A DNA stretch of 64,000 nt from Caryophanales bacterium UBA1624. GTDB lineage: Bacteria > Bacillota_I > Bacilli_A > RFN20 > CAG-826. Under the pieces are notes generated by a model, which worked only from the letters and a program-made list of their open reading frames with translations, was not told the DNA's origin and made no database searches. Where the stretch lies: contig DCMK01000077.1 in NCBI GenBank assembly GCA_002321395.1, forward strand, positions 25,026-89,025, given 5' to 3'. Shown here piece after piece: positions 41,981 to 51,184 of the stretch. Position 1 is the stretch's first letter. Every line of letters begins with the position of its first letter. The translations under genes and the position numbers were made by a program.

Positions 41981-42532
41981 ATGAAATTTCAGATTGTCGG
42001 GAAAAACATCGAGGTCACCGATTCCATTCGGGCCGAAATCGAGAAAAAGCTCTCGAGGATGAACAAATATTTCGTGATTGATGATTCGGTCCTTTGCCGC
42101 GCGGTCGTCCGTTCCTATCACGTCGGGGCAAAAGTCGAGATCACCATCTTCACCAAGGAGATGACTTTCCGCACCGAAGTCCGGAACCCCGATCTCTACG
42201 CCGCCGTCGATTTGGCCATCGATAAGCTCGAAGGTCAAATGAGGAAGCTCAAGACGCGCATGGACCGGACTAAGGAAACCGCCTCTTTGGGCAAGGCCAT
42301 TGCCCTGGAGAACATCGAAGAGGAGCAAGAGCAGGAGGAGGCGGAGGAAGTCGTCCGCACCAAATCCATCTACCTCGAGCCGATGCCGATGGAGGAAGCC
42401 ATCACCCGCATGGAGGCCCTCGGCCATTCTTTCTTCCTCTATTTCGACGAAGACGACAACCGGCTTTGCGTCGCCTATAAACGCGATGAGGGCGGCTATG
42501 GCGTCATCGAGGCCGAAAACAAACTCGCCTGA
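41981..42532 (+). CDS. hpf: Long-form ribosome hibernation promoting factor
   Basis: 183 residues. N-terminal S30AE/HPF domain (residues 1-100: MKFQIVGKNIEVTDSIRAEI, VEITIFTKEMTFRTEVRNPDLYAAVDLAIDKLEGQ), an acidic linker (about 105-125), and the C-terminal dimerisation domain (RTKSIYLEPMPMEEAITRME, HSFFLYFDEDDNRLCVAYKR). It dimerises 70S ribosomes into 100S in stationary phase. A strong site (AGGAGGGGG) precedes the ATG. Confidence 0.95.
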   Translation: MKFQIVGKNIEVTDSIRAEIEKKLSRMNKYFVIDDSVLCRAVVRSYHVGAKVEITIFTKEMTFRTEVRNPDLYAAVDLAIDKLEGQMRKLKTRMDRTKETASLGKAIALENIEEEQEQEEAEEVVRTKSIYLEPMPMEEAITRMEALGHSFFLYFDEDDNRLCVAYKRDEGGYGVIEAENKLA

Positions 42533-42556
42533 AAATCCTTCAATGCCGAATCAAAG

Positions 42557-42579
42557 CCCCTTCGCCAAAGGGGTTTTTT
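42557..42579 (+). terminator. Terminator of hpf
   Basis: CCCCTT / AAGGGG with a CGCCA loop and TTTTTT. Confidence 0.9.
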
Positions 42580-42624
42580 CAACTTAAAAGTGACCTGCGA
42601 AGCGGAAAAGGCTAGAATTGCCCC

Positions 42625-43497
42625 ATGGATTTTTCCAAGCGAGTGATTGCAACGGATTTGGACGGGACCCTTTTCTACCCCAAGCGCATCTTTTCGATGT
42701 TCACTCGCGACAACAAACGCTTTCTGCGCCGCTTCATCGAAGACGGGGGAAGGCTCGTCGTGGTCACCTCCCGCGGCTTGCCTTTCATGCACAAAATCCC
42801 GAAGATGCTCGGCGCCCCCTGTGATTTTATTTGCTGCAATGGGGCGATCGTCTCCGTCGATGGGAAGATCGAAAAGCGGCAGCCCTTCGATCCCAAGAAG
42901 TTCAAATCGCTCGTCGATGACCTCAGAAGCCGTTACAACCCCAGCCTTTTCCTGCTAAACACCTCCCAAAGGGGGACGGTGATGACGAAGAGCTTCACTG
43001 GACTTTTCGCCCGCTTTTTCTATTGGTTCTATGAAGCGGTTCAAGGGGTCTACCGCGAGAAGACCGTCTGCGACGACCATGTTTTCTATGACGAGATCGA
43101 GAAAGGGGAGGGGTTCAAGATGATGTTCTTCGTCGGAGCCACCAAAACGAAGAAACTCTTCGCTGAACGCCTGACCGCCAAACTCAATGAGGAATACCCC
43201 GATTTCAACTTTTCCTGGGTCGAGCAGTTCATCGAAGTGGCCCCAAAAGGATGCACGAAAGCCGAAGGCGTAGCCTTCTATCTTGCAAAATGCGCGATTC
43301 CTAAGGATAATGTCATGGTTGTTGGCGATTCCGGCAATGACATTCCCATGTTCGATGCGTTCCACGCGAATAGCTACTGCATGGATCATAGCCCCACATC
43401 CGTCAAAACCCACGCCGCCCATGTCATCGCAAGGGTGAGCGATTTGGAAAAAGTGCTATACCCATCGGAGGGTAGCACGCCCCGAAAGGAAATTTGA
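42625..43497 (+). CDS. Cof-type HAD hydrolase
   Basis: 290 residues, HAD subclass IIB. Motif I ATDLDGTLF (9-17), motif II VVTSRG, and motifs III/IV KGCTKAEGV and VVGDSGNDIPMF. Family members dephosphorylate sugar phosphates, FMN or pyridoxal phosphate. No Shine-Dalgarno; TAGAAT (42613-42618) ends 6 bases before the ATG, so a leaderless message is expected. First gene of a unit with the two unknown genes downstream. Confidence 0.87.
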   Translation: MDFSKRVIATDLDGTLFYPKRIFSMFTRDNKRFLRRFIEDGGRLVVVTSRGLPFMHKIPKMLGAPCDFICCNGAIVSVDGKIEKRQPFDPKKFKSLVDDLRSRYNPSLFLLNTSQRGTVMTKSFTGLFARFFYWFYEAVQGVYREKTVCDDHVFYDEIEKGEGFKMMFFVGATKTKKLFAERLTAKLNEEYPDFNFSWVEQFIEVAPKGCTKAEGVAFYLAKCAIPKDNVMVVGDSGNDIPMFDAFHANSYCMDHSPTSVKTHAAHVIARVSDLEKVLYPSEGSTPRKEI

Positions 43498-43503
43498 GAA
43501 GAC

Positions 43504-44376
43504 ATGAATCAAGTCAGCGAAGTCGTTACCACGCTTGAACACTACAACGTGGCCGTCAGGGACACCCTTGAGTATTGCATCGTCAAGGAAAAGTACGATC
43601 CCAAGCTTTATCAGGAGAAGAAGCGGTCCATTTTGATCGAGGTCGATCAGCATACTCCTTTGAAGGACATCATCGATCACTCCGGCGAGAACGGAGAGAA
43701 GCTCGAAAAAGCGATCCGCGATTTCTACGCCGACGTCTATGGCGATGAATCCACGATCCTCAAGCTCGCCGATGACGGCCTCCGGGTCGACCACAACCAG
43801 CACATGGCCATTTATCGCCACGTCCTGCCAATCCACGAAAACGTCAACAACATGATCCTCGGCGTTTTGCAGAACGCCCACCAGAACAACCTCGACGTCG
43901 CCGACGTGGAGAAGCTCCATAACGCCGACGAAGCGATGTATCGCGGCGTCGCCTATATGGCTTTGGTCAACGACCTCTGCCGCCTGTTCAATGAGTATAA
44001 CCAAGCTCGCAACGAGGCCAAAGGCGCAGAAACCCCGGCTTCCAAATTCATCGGCAACGACATCTCCGCGGTCATCCAGAACATCAATTTCGTCCGCGGC
44101 AACGCCAAGATCACCAACGCCGTCTATAAGAACATGGAAGACAAGATCGTCGAGTTGATGGAGAACATGACCGGTCGCCGCGATTTGCCGATCGGCAAAA
44201 AGTTCCCGGATGTCATGCGCGAGACCATCGAGACTATCAACCTCTACGTCCGTGACACCGAAGCGACCTTCCGCTCTCTCTACGTTCCGACCATCAACGC
44301 CCTCATCGAACAGGTGAAGGCCGATGATGCCAAACGTCAGGAAGAGGCCAAGGCCCAAGAAGAGAAGAAAGCCTGA
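43504..44376 (+). CDS. Unrecognised helical cytoplasmic protein
   Basis: 290 residues, strongly alpha-helical and charged, no membrane span or signal peptide. It ends in a Lys/Glu/Ala-rich tail (KADDAKRQEEAKAQEEKKA) that looks like a coiled coil. No motif I recognise; three Cys near residues 26, 159 and elsewhere show no spacing pattern. It begins 6 bases after the HAD gene and is followed after 2 bases by a small membrane protein, so the three are probably co-expressed. GAGAAG precedes the ATG. Confidence 0.75.
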   Translation: MNQVSEVVTTLEHYNVAVRDTLEYCIVKEKYDPKLYQEKKRSILIEVDQHTPLKDIIDHSGENGEKLEKAIRDFYADVYGDESTILKLADDGLRVDHNQHMAIYRHVLPIHENVNNMILGVLQNAHQNNLDVADVEKLHNADEAMYRGVAYMALVNDLCRLFNEYNQARNEAKGAETPASKFIGNDISAVIQNINFVRGNAKITNAVYKNMEDKIVELMENMTGRRDLPIGKKFPDVMRETIETINLYVRDTEATFRSLYVPTINALIEQVKADDAKRQEEAKAQEEKKA

Positions 44377-44378
44377 GT

Positions 44379-44726
44379 ATGAAAGAGAAAAAGACCACAA
44401 AGCTTAGCGTCAAAGAGACGGTTTGGTATTGCATCGCCGCCTTCTTCGGCTTGGTCGGATTGGTCTTCCTCGTCCTGGGGATCGTGGGAGAACACCTCCC
44501 CGTCCTCTCCAGTGAGAACGGCATCCTCCTTTCCGAGAAGGCATGGCTCACCAACTGGTCGCCGCTTGGCTACCGCTATTGGGGGATCATCCTCATCCTC
44601 GCCGCGGCTTTGCTTGCGGTGATTTGCCTCAGCCTCTTCGCCCGTGAAGGCGACCGCGACGTTGAGCGCGCGATGCGTCGCGCCCAGCGTTTGGGCATTT
44701 CTCAAGACGAAAGCCAAAGCAAATAA
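44379..44726 (+). CDS. Unrecognised two-span membrane protein
   Basis: 115 residues. Two membrane segments (about 15-37 and 68-87), with about 30 residues between them containing WLTNWSPLGYRYWG, then a basic/acidic cytoplasmic tail (EGDRDVERAMRRAQRLG). It may partner the helical protein encoded just upstream. Function unknown. Confidence 0.72.
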   Translation: MKEKKTTKLSVKETVWYCIAAFFGLVGLVFLVLGIVGEHLPVLSSENGILLSEKAWLTNWSPLGYRYWGIILILAAALLAVICLSLFAREGDRDVERAMRRAQRLGISQDESQSK

Positions 44727-44742
44727 CGACGATAGAAGCGAA

Positions 44743-44766
44743 GCGGGCGGGGGCCCGCTTTTTTCT
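44743..44766 (+). terminator. Terminator of the HAD-unknown-unknown unit
   Basis: GCGGGC / GCCCGC with flanking A/T pairs and a TTTTTT run. Confidence 0.85.
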
Positions 44767-44786
44767 TTCCGACCCGTCCGACCATG

Positions 44787-44812
44787 AAAAAAGCCAAGCC
44801 TTCCGGCTTGGC
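44787..44812 (-). terminator. Terminator of tRNA-Ser
   Basis: On the minus strand GCCAAGCC / GGCTTGGC with a GGAA loop and six T. Confidence 0.9.
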
Positions 44813-44823
44813 AGATTGCCACA

Positions 44824-44914
44824 TGGCGGAGGAATAGGGATTCGAACCCTAGCTCCCGGTTAAGAGACTACGAGCTTTCCAAGCCCGCCCCTTCGACCAC
44901 TTGGGTATTCCTCC
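44824..44914 (-). tRNA. tRNA-Ser (GGA)
   Basis: Class II. Acceptor GGAGGAA with TTCCTCC, anticodon stem CGGGC/GCTCG around TTGGAAA, anticodon GGA, long variable arm, T-loop TTCGAAT, discriminator G, encoded CCA. Confidence 0.95.
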
Positions 44915-44940
44915 ACATTGATTGAAATGCGGCAAGAAGG

Positions 44941-44969
44941 ATTATAGAGGGGCTTCTATCCTTTTTCAA
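44941..44969 (-). promoter_or_regulatory. Promoter of tRNA-Ser
   Basis: On the minus strand TTGAAA, 17-base spacer, perfect TATAAT. Confidence 0.85.
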
Positions 44970-45105
44970 TTCCTTTTTTCTTTCGCAGACGTTTCAGCGA
45001 AAAGGGCGCTTCCTTCGTCGCTTCGAGCCGCCTCTTCGATCATCTTGCGGGCTTTTCTTTGGGAAACGGAAGCGTCTTGCCCTCACCGGAACTATAATGC
45101 CATCG

Positions 45106-46497
45106 ATGAAAACCGACTCGACTCGACAGCTGGAAGAAGGAAAGGTTTGGCCCCTTGTATTCAAGCTGATCGTCCCAGCCGTGGTGGCTCAGCTGATTTC
45201 CTTTCTCTATAACGCGGTTGACCGCGTCTTCGTGTCCAATATCCCCGAAGTCGGGATGGAGGCGTTGGCCGCTTTGGGGATCGTTTTGCCGATCGCCATC
45301 GTCCTCCAGGCTTTCGCCAACCTCGTCGGATTGGGCGGAGCCCCTCGGGCCAGTATGAAGCTGGGCGAGTCGAAGAAGGAAGAAGCCAATCGGATTTTCA
45401 ATAACGCTTTCGTGCTTCTTTTGATATTCGGGGTCGCTTTGGCGGCTTTGTGCTTCTTTTTGGCTCGCCCCTTCGTGATTGCCTTCGGTTGCCCGGAGGC
45501 TTCCGTTGAACTTGCCGCGTCCTATTTGAAAGCCTATTCCGCCGGGATTTTGTTCATGATGGTGGGGCAAGGGCTCAATTCCTTCATCACCGCCCAAGGG
45601 AAATCCTTCCTCGCGATGATCTCGATTCTGATCGGAGCGGTTTTGAACATCGGCCTGGACCCTTTGTTCATCTACGTATTGAATCTAGGCGTCGCCGGGG
45701 CGGCTTGGGCCACGGTAATTTCCCAATTCGTCTCCTTCGTCTGGATCGTTTCGACCTTCTTCCGCAAAAGCAGCCAGTTCCGCTTTTCCTTTAAAGACAT
45801 GGCTCCCAACGGGAAGGCGATCGGCAGCATCTTTTCCTTGGGTCTTTCCCCGTTCATCATGACGGCCACGGAATGTCTGATCCAAATCGTATTCAACGTA
45901 AATTTGAATTGGGCCAGCGGGGGCAACAAGGATTACACCGCCGCCATGACCATCATGCTGAGCGCCCTGCAGCTGATTTCTTTGCCACTCAACGGCATGG
46001 GCTATGGCATGCAGCCCTTCGTCAGCTATAACTATGGGAAGGGGAACGCGAAAAGGCTGAAAGAAGGCATTCGGGACGTGACGATCCTTGCCTTCTGCTA
46101 CGTTCTGCTCACGTGGTCGCTTTCCCTCTTTTTCCCGCAAATCTACGCGGTCATCTTTTCCGCCAGCCCGGAGGTAGCCGCTTTGGTGAAGGCCTATGCC
46201 CCCTTCTTTTTGATGGGGTCGATCATGTTTTTCGTCCAAATGACCCTTCAAAACGTCAATGTGGCATTGGGTCAGGCGAAGAGTTCCCTGTTTTTGGCCG
46301 TTTTCCGGAAAGTCATCGTATTGATCCCCCTTTGCTTCCTTTTAGGGCATTTCCTTGGTTGCTATGGCGTTTACCTTTCTGAGGGGATTGCCGATTTCCT
46401 CGCCGGGGCCGTGACGACGGTCACTTTCATCATCACGTTCCCAAAAATCATGGAAAAAAGGGAAAAAGAGATCGAAGAAAGCTCTTCCCAACAATAA
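45106..46497 (+). CDS. MATE family efflux transporter
   Basis: 463 residues with twelve predicted membrane spans and the internal duplication typical of MATE (VAQLISFLYNAVDRVFVSNI and, in the second half, GMQPFVSYNYGKGN). It probably exports drugs or metabolites using an ion gradient. The start is set at 45106: TATAAT (45093-45098) ends 7 bases upstream and an earlier ATG at 45097 overlaps the -10 itself. No Shine-Dalgarno, so leaderless. Confidence 0.92.
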   Translation: MKTDSTRQLEEGKVWPLVFKLIVPAVVAQLISFLYNAVDRVFVSNIPEVGMEALAALGIVLPIAIVLQAFANLVGLGGAPRASMKLGESKKEEANRIFNNAFVLLLIFGVALAALCFFLARPFVIAFGCPEASVELAASYLKAYSAGILFMMVGQGLNSFITAQGKSFLAMISILIGAVLNIGLDPLFIYVLNLGVAGAAWATVISQFVSFVWIVSTFFRKSSQFRFSFKDMAPNGKAIGSIFSLGLSPFIMTATECLIQIVFNVNLNWASGGNKDYTAAMTIMLSALQLISLPLNGMGYGMQPFVSYNYGKGNAKRLKEGIRDVTILAFCYVLLTWSLSLFFPQIYAVIFSASPEVAALVKAYAPFFLMGSIMFFVQMTLQNVNVALGQAKSSLFLAVFRKVIVLIPLCFLLGHFLGCYGVYLSEGIADFLAGAVTTVTFIITFPKIMEKREKEIEESSSQQ

Positions 46498-46528
46498 CGG
46501 CCCCGATTTTCCTCTATAATTCCCTGCG

Positions 46529-47497
46529 ATGAAAGAAGTAGTGATCAACGGCAGCAACGCCGGGCAAAAAGCCGAGAAATTCGTGAAGAAATACCTCCCG
46601 GAGGCGCCTTTGGGCTTCATATACAAAGCCTTCCGGAAAAAAGACATCAAGGCCAACGGCCATTGGATCAAAAAGGATTACATCCTGCAAAGCGGGGATG
46701 TGCTCCGCATCTACGTGACCGATGCGCAGCTGGAAGACTTCAAAAAGCCGCGTCCAGCGCAGAAAAAGCCCTTCCCTTATCCAATCCTTTACGAAGACCC
46801 CAATGTTTTGATCGTCTCCAAACCGAAAGGCCTTTTGGTCTATGGCGACAAAACCGGCGTGAGGGAAACCTTGGGGAACGCGGTGCTCGATTACCTTTAT
46901 TACGAAGGCGAATTCGACCCCGAGGACAACAGCTTCATCCCTTCTCCGGCCCATCGCTTGGACCGCAACACCTCCGGTATCGTCGTCTACGGGAAAACCG
47001 ACGCCGGGCTGAAAGCGTTGACGGATTTGTTCAAGACGCGCGTGGGCATATCGAAGCGTTACCTAGCCCTCGTGCTTGGCGATCTAGAAGGGGAGGGGGA
47101 AATCGATAAGCCCCTGAAGAAAGACGAATTCTCCGGCAGGGTTTCCATCGCCCCGATCTCCCAAGGAGGGAAAACCGCGTTGACGCGCTACAAAGCTTTG
47201 GAGCGAGCGGGCGAATACACCCTCGTCGAATGCGAACTCGTCACGGGCAGGACCCATCAAATCCGAGTCCACCTCGCCTCCATCGGCCACCCGATTGTTG
47301 GGGATGAGAAGTACGGTGATTTCCAGGATTGCCGGAAAATGAAAAAACTCCACGGCTTGGAAAACCAATTCCTACACGCTTACAAATTGGGCTTTGGCCA
47401 GCTGAGCGGAATCCTTTCCCCTTTGAGCGGAAAGGAGTTCGTCTGCCCTCTTCCGAAGGACGAATCCGATTTGATTGCCAGTTTAAAGTCAGAATAA
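46529..47497 (+). CDS. RluA/RluD-family pseudouridine synthase
   Basis: 322 residues. N-terminal S4-like region (KAFRKKDIKANGHWIKKDY, LQSGDVLRIYV), then the catalytic motif HRLDRNTSGIVVYGKT with the essential Asp, and the GRTHQIRVHLASIGHPIVGDEKYG block. Target is rRNA or tRNA; RluC, RluD and YlyB-type cannot be told apart. TATAAT (46515-46520) ends 8 bases before the ATG and no Shine-Dalgarno is seen. Confidence 0.93.
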   Translation: MKEVVINGSNAGQKAEKFVKKYLPEAPLGFIYKAFRKKDIKANGHWIKKDYILQSGDVLRIYVTDAQLEDFKKPRPAQKKPFPYPILYEDPNVLIVSKPKGLLVYGDKTGVRETLGNAVLDYLYYEGEFDPEDNSFIPSPAHRLDRNTSGIVVYGKTDAGLKALTDLFKTRVGISKRYLALVLGDLEGEGEIDKPLKKDEFSGRVSIAPISQGGKTALTRYKALERAGEYTLVECELVTGRTHQIRVHLASIGHPIVGDEKYGDFQDCRKMKKLHGLENQFLHAYKLGFGQLSGILSPLSGKEFVCPLPKDESDLIASLKSE

Positions 47498-47521
47498 TAG
47501 ACTATCGCCGGAGGATGGAAT

Positions 47522-49234
47522 ATGGACATTGAAAAGACCTATCGCGAGTGGTTGAATTCCCCCTTGCTCAACCCCCAGGAGAAGGAAGCCCTTTCGCAAA
47601 TGAACCAAGAAGAAAAGGAGGATGCCTTCTTTCAGGAAGCTCCTTTTGGGACCGGCGGCATGCGCGGGAAGCTTGGCGTCGGTCTGAACCGACTGAATCG
47701 CTTCACGGTTGGAAAAGCAGCATACGGATTCGGCCTTTTCATTCAGGAAATCGTGGAAGACAGCTCAAAGAAAGGCGTGGCAATCAGCCACGACAACCGC
47801 CTCCATTCGCGGGAATTCGCCTTGCTTTGCTCCTCAATCCTTAATGATTTGGGCATTGCGACCTACGTTTTCGATTCCCTTCGCCCGGTCCCGGAGCTCA
47901 GCTTCGCGGTGCGCTATCTCCGCTGCGCCGGCGGGATCATGATCACCGCCTCCCACAATCCCAAAGAATACAACGGCTTCAAGGCCTACGATTCGACGGG
48001 ATGCCAACTCACCCCCGATTCGATCGCGCCTTTATTGAAAATCCTTTCCGAACTTGGCGATCCCCTTTCCTTGCAGAAGAAGGTCTGCCAGGCGAAAGGC
48101 TTGCAGACGATCATCGGCAAGGAAGTCGATGACGAGTACTGCAAACGGGTGGAGGCCATCCAATGCCATCCGGAGCTCGATAAAAAAGGCTTCAAAGTCG
48201 TTTACTCCCCCCAGCACGGGGCCAGCTATGAGAATGCGATGCGCATTTTCTCCGAGCTTGGCTATGAGATCATCCCCGTGAAGGAGCAATGCGTCCACGA
48301 CCCCAATTTCGGCGCCACAAAATCCCCGAACCCAGAAATCCCGGAAGCGTGGGAACTCAGTTTGGAATACGCGAAGAGGTACCATGCCGATTTGGCCGTC
48401 ATGACCGATCCGGATGGGGATCGCTGCGGGCTGGCTTTCCTTTCTTCCAAGGGGGTTTACGAACGCCTGACCGGGAACCAATCCGGGGCATTGCTGATCG
48501 ACTATATTCTCTCCTCCAAAAAAGAGGCTGGCACCTTGCCAAAAGATGGGGTGATCTACGACACGATCGTCACTTCCACCCAAGGGAGGGAAGTCGCCGC
48601 TTCCTATGGCGTCAAAACCGAATCGTTTTTGACTGGGTTCAAGTACATCGGCGAAAGGATCGGCTATTACGAGAAGCTTGGCCATGGCCCGAAGTTCCTG
48701 TTTGGGTATGAGGAATCCTATGGATGCCTCATTTCCCCTTTCGTCCGCGACAAGGATGGGATTCAGGCGATTCTGCTTTATACCGAGATGGCCCTTTACT
48801 ATAAGAGAAAGGGCTTGCGTTTGGATGAAGCGTATCTGAATTTGCAGGAACGCCTCGGCTTCCATGACGCCTCCACTATCAGCGTATATTTCGAAGGGTT
48901 GAGCGGGCATGAGAGAATGGCCAAAATCATGGCGGGCCTCCGCAGCGCGCCGCTTCATGAAATCGGTGGGATTTCAATCAAAGAAACCCGCGATTTCCTC
49001 CTCGGCCTCGCCACGGAAAAGGACGGGAGGAAAAAGCAAATGGCCAAGCTCCCCTCTTCGGATGTGGTGCAATACGCTTTGGACGATTCCTCCACCGTCA
49101 CGATCCGCCCGAGCGGGACCGAGCCGAAGATGAAGTTTTACATCGAGGCCGTAAGCCCGGACCAAAAGGGCTTGGAAGGGAAAACCGCTTCCCTTTGGAA
49201 GTCCCTGAAGTCGCAGCTGAAGCTCCCGGACTAA
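47522..49234 (+). CDS. Phosphoglucomutase / phosphomannomutase
   Basis: 570 residues, the long form like Bacillus PgcA. Phosphoserine loop TASHNPKEYNGFKAY, metal loop DPDGDRCGLAF, sugar loop GYEESYGC and phosphate loop RPSGTEPKMKFYI are intact. It interconverts glucose 1- and 6-phosphate for envelope sugars. GGAGG precedes the ATG. Its stop overlaps the stop of the convergent HAD gene (49231-49234). Confidence 0.95.
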   Translation: MDIEKTYREWLNSPLLNPQEKEALSQMNQEEKEDAFFQEAPFGTGGMRGKLGVGLNRLNRFTVGKAAYGFGLFIQEIVEDSSKKGVAISHDNRLHSREFALLCSSILNDLGIATYVFDSLRPVPELSFAVRYLRCAGGIMITASHNPKEYNGFKAYDSTGCQLTPDSIAPLLKILSELGDPLSLQKKVCQAKGLQTIIGKEVDDEYCKRVEAIQCHPELDKKGFKVVYSPQHGASYENAMRIFSELGYEIIPVKEQCVHDPNFGATKSPNPEIPEAWELSLEYAKRYHADLAVMTDPDGDRCGLAFLSSKGVYERLTGNQSGALLIDYILSSKKEAGTLPKDGVIYDTIVTSTQGREVAASYGVKTESFLTGFKYIGERIGYYEKLGHGPKFLFGYEESYGCLISPFVRDKDGIQAILLYTEMALYYKRKGLRLDEAYLNLQERLGFHDASTISVYFEGLSGHERMAKIMAGLRSAPLHEIGGISIKETRDFLLGLATEKDGRKKQMAKLPSSDVVQYALDDSSTVTIRPSGTEPKMKFYIEAVSPDQKGLEGKTASLWKSLKSQLKLPD

Positions 49235-50028
49235 AAATATTTCTTCAACTCAAAGGCAACCCCGTCTTCGGAGTTGCCTTTTTCCGTCCTTGGGAAGGAG
49301 GAAAGGAGGCGCACCGATTTGGAGTTCTTCATCGCGAAAGGATGGCCGACCCGCGAGAGCATCTCGAAGTCGTTGTCCGAGTCCCCAAAGGCGAAGGAAT
49401 CCTCTTTTTTGATCCCCAGCGCATCCATGACGAAGGACAGGGCGTTTCCTTTGCTGACGGAAGGCAAGTGGAGCTCGAAAAAGGGGGAATCCGTCCAATG
49501 ACGCCAGGATAGATCGGGATAGGCGGAGAGGATGGAAGAAAAAGCATCGTCATTCCTCGCTTTTTCCTTGAACACGACCGAATAGAGATCTTCCCCTTCC
49601 GGGCTTAGCTCCCCGTCCTTGATCCTCATCCCCTTCTCAGGAAAGAAAGCGTCCAGCTCATGGAAGGTGTTGTGGCGGAGAATCTCTTTTTCCCCTTCGG
49701 CTTGGTAGCCGTCCAAAAGCGGGGAGAGCGCTTTGCAAACGGAGGCGACTTCAGCCCGGGAGAACACTTGCTTCAACGCGGGGAAGGAAGGATCGTTAGG
49801 GGAAAAAACATGGGCCCCGTTATAGCAAATAAGGGGGCCAAAGCAAGAAAGCTTAGCATATGTTCCCATCATGGAGCGGGGCGGCCTCCCCGAAGAAAGG
49901 ACGAGGATGTGCCCTTGCTTGGACAAGGCGGAGAGGAAGCCGACGGAAAAGCGGGACAGGGAATAGTTCTGCGAAAGGAGGGTTCCGTCCATGTCGATTG
50001 CGATCAGCTTTCTTTTCAAAACAGGCAT
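49231..50028 (-). CDS. Cof-type HAD hydrolase
   Basis: 265 residues. Motif I AIDMDGTLLS (9-18), motif II LSSGRPPRSM, and motif IV FAFGDSDNDFEML. A second member of the same class as the gene at 42.6 kb, from a different branch. No Shine-Dalgarno; TAAAAT (50040-50035 on the minus strand) ends 6 bases before the ATG, predicting a leaderless message. Confidence 0.88.
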   Translation of the reverse strand: MPVLKRKLIAIDMDGTLLSQNYSLSRFSVGFLSALSKQGHILVLSSGRPPRSMMGTYAKLSCFGPLICYNGAHVFSPNDPSFPALKQVFSRAEVASVCKALSPLLDGYQAEGEKEILRHNTFHELDAFFPEKGMRIKDGELSPEGEDLYSVVFKEKARNDDAFSSILSAYPDLSWRHWTDSPFFELHLPSVSKGNALSFVMDALGIKKEDSFAFGDSDNDFEMLSRVGHPFAMKNSKSVRLLSSFPRTEKGNSEDGVAFELKKYF

Positions 50029-50155
50029 AGGGGCATTTTACTCTTCGTGGTCGGTTTGTCTTCTAAAACCGCCTTTTTGCTCTTTGACCGCGGAAAAGAA
50101 GGCGATGGGCCCTCTTGCCCTTTGTGGGAGGGGAAAAGCCGTCTATACTTTGGTC

Positions 50156-50569
50156 ATGATAAAGATTTACACTTCGCCTAGCTGCTCCAGCTGTCGGAAA
50201 GTCAAACAGTGGTTCGACGAACAGAAAATCCCCTATGTGGACCGCAACATCTTCGGGGGACTCACGCCGAATGAGGTCAAAGACATCATCGTCAAATCGG
50301 AAAACGGGACCGACGATATCATTTCGCCCCGTTCGAAAATCGTTCAGGAGAGGGACATCGACTTCGATTCGATGACGATTTCCCAGCTCATCGAATTCAT
50401 TCGCGAAAACCCAAGCGTCCTGAAACGGCCCATCATCGTTGATGACCGCCGCATCCAAGTGGGCTACAATTCGGAGGAAATCCGAACGTTTATCCCGAGG
50501 GCTCGGCGCATGGCGGAAGAGTGGTGCCACGGCTGCCCGAAATTCGACGATTGCGATTGCCACGATTAA
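50156..50569 (+). CDS. spx: Spx/ArsC-family transcription regulator
   Basis: 137 residues. Thioredoxin-like fold with redox CxxC in SPSCSSCRK (10, 13) and the Spx hallmark LKRPIIVDDRRIQVGYNSEEIRTFIPR. Spx binds the RNA polymerase alpha C-terminal domain and redirects transcription under thiol stress. The last 16 residues (WCHGCPKFDDCDCHD) carry four Cys and two His, unlike the usual Spx tail, and could bind a metal. TATACT (50144-50149) ends 6 bases before the ATG; leaderless. A terminator follows. Confidence 0.9.
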   Translation: MIKIYTSPSCSSCRKVKQWFDEQKIPYVDRNIFGGLTPNEVKDIIVKSENGTDDIISPRSKIVQERDIDFDSMTISQLIEFIRENPSVLKRPIIVDDRRIQVGYNSEEIRTFIPRARRMAEEWCHGCPKFDDCDCHD

Positions 50570-50598
50570 AAAGCTTCGGTTGCCCGAAGCTTTTTTTA
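50567..50598. terminator. Bidirectional terminator between spx and the CYTH gene
   Basis: AAGCTTCGG / CCGAAGCTT with a TTGC loop, A-tract on the left and T-tract on the right, serving both convergent genes. Confidence 0.9.
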
Positions 50599-51168
50599 TT
50601 TGCCGATGGCCTTCATCGCCCTTCCGCCTTTGGTGGAGGTGGAAAGCTCGCAGGGGATCCCTTCTTTTTGCAGGAGGCCCCTCAGCAGTTTTTGGGCGCC
50701 TTCGAGGTTGTTGTATTCGAATTCGATTTCGTAATCCGTTTGGGAGGAATATTCGTTTTTGTCCAAAGAAAGGAGGCCCCCTTCGTAAGGGACATCGATG
50801 CGGTCGGTGGACAAGGAAGTCAAAATGCGGAGCGTGTCCACGTCGAAATCCAGCATCGTCAGGAAGCGGGCGATGTCGTTTTTGGGGAAGAGGCCTTTTT
50901 TGAGGAGGCTTTGGAAGTCTTCGGGATCAATGGGGCAGTTTTTCTCCAACAACCCTTCCGACAAAGGGGTCTTTAAGGTCATTTCGTAAGCCCCTTCTTT
51001 CTCCCGGACCCGGAGGGCGATCCCCTCTTGGGCTAAATCGCGGCTTTCCGAATCGATGTAATAGTTGGTTTGGCTTATCTTTTTTCCCTCTCGGAAAAGC
51101 GCGGCCAGTTTTTCATAGTCTTCCTTGCGGACTAGGGCTTTCGCCTCGATTTCAATTGCGTTGGACAT
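50596..51168 (-). CDS. CYTH-domain protein (YjbK-like)
   Basis: 190 residues. N-terminal ExExK motif in IEIEAKALV, then NYYIDS, ALRVREKEGAYEMTLK and a C-terminal DYEIEFE strand, which form the triphosphate tunnel. Members hydrolyse triphosphates such as PPPi or thiamine triphosphate. AGGAG lies 6 bases before the ATG, with TATAAT upstream in the shared divergent promoter. Confidence 0.87.
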   Translation of the reverse strand: MSNAIEIEAKALVRKEDYEKLAALFREGKKISQTNYYIDSESRDLAQEGIALRVREKEGAYEMTLKTPLSEGLLEKNCPIDPEDFQSLLKKGLFPKNDIARFLTMLDFDVDTLRILTSLSTDRIDVPYEGGLLSLDKNEYSSQTDYEIEFEYNNLEGAQKLLRGLLQKEGIPCELSTSTKGGRAMKAIGK

Positions 51169-51184
51169 ATCGTTCTCCTCACGT

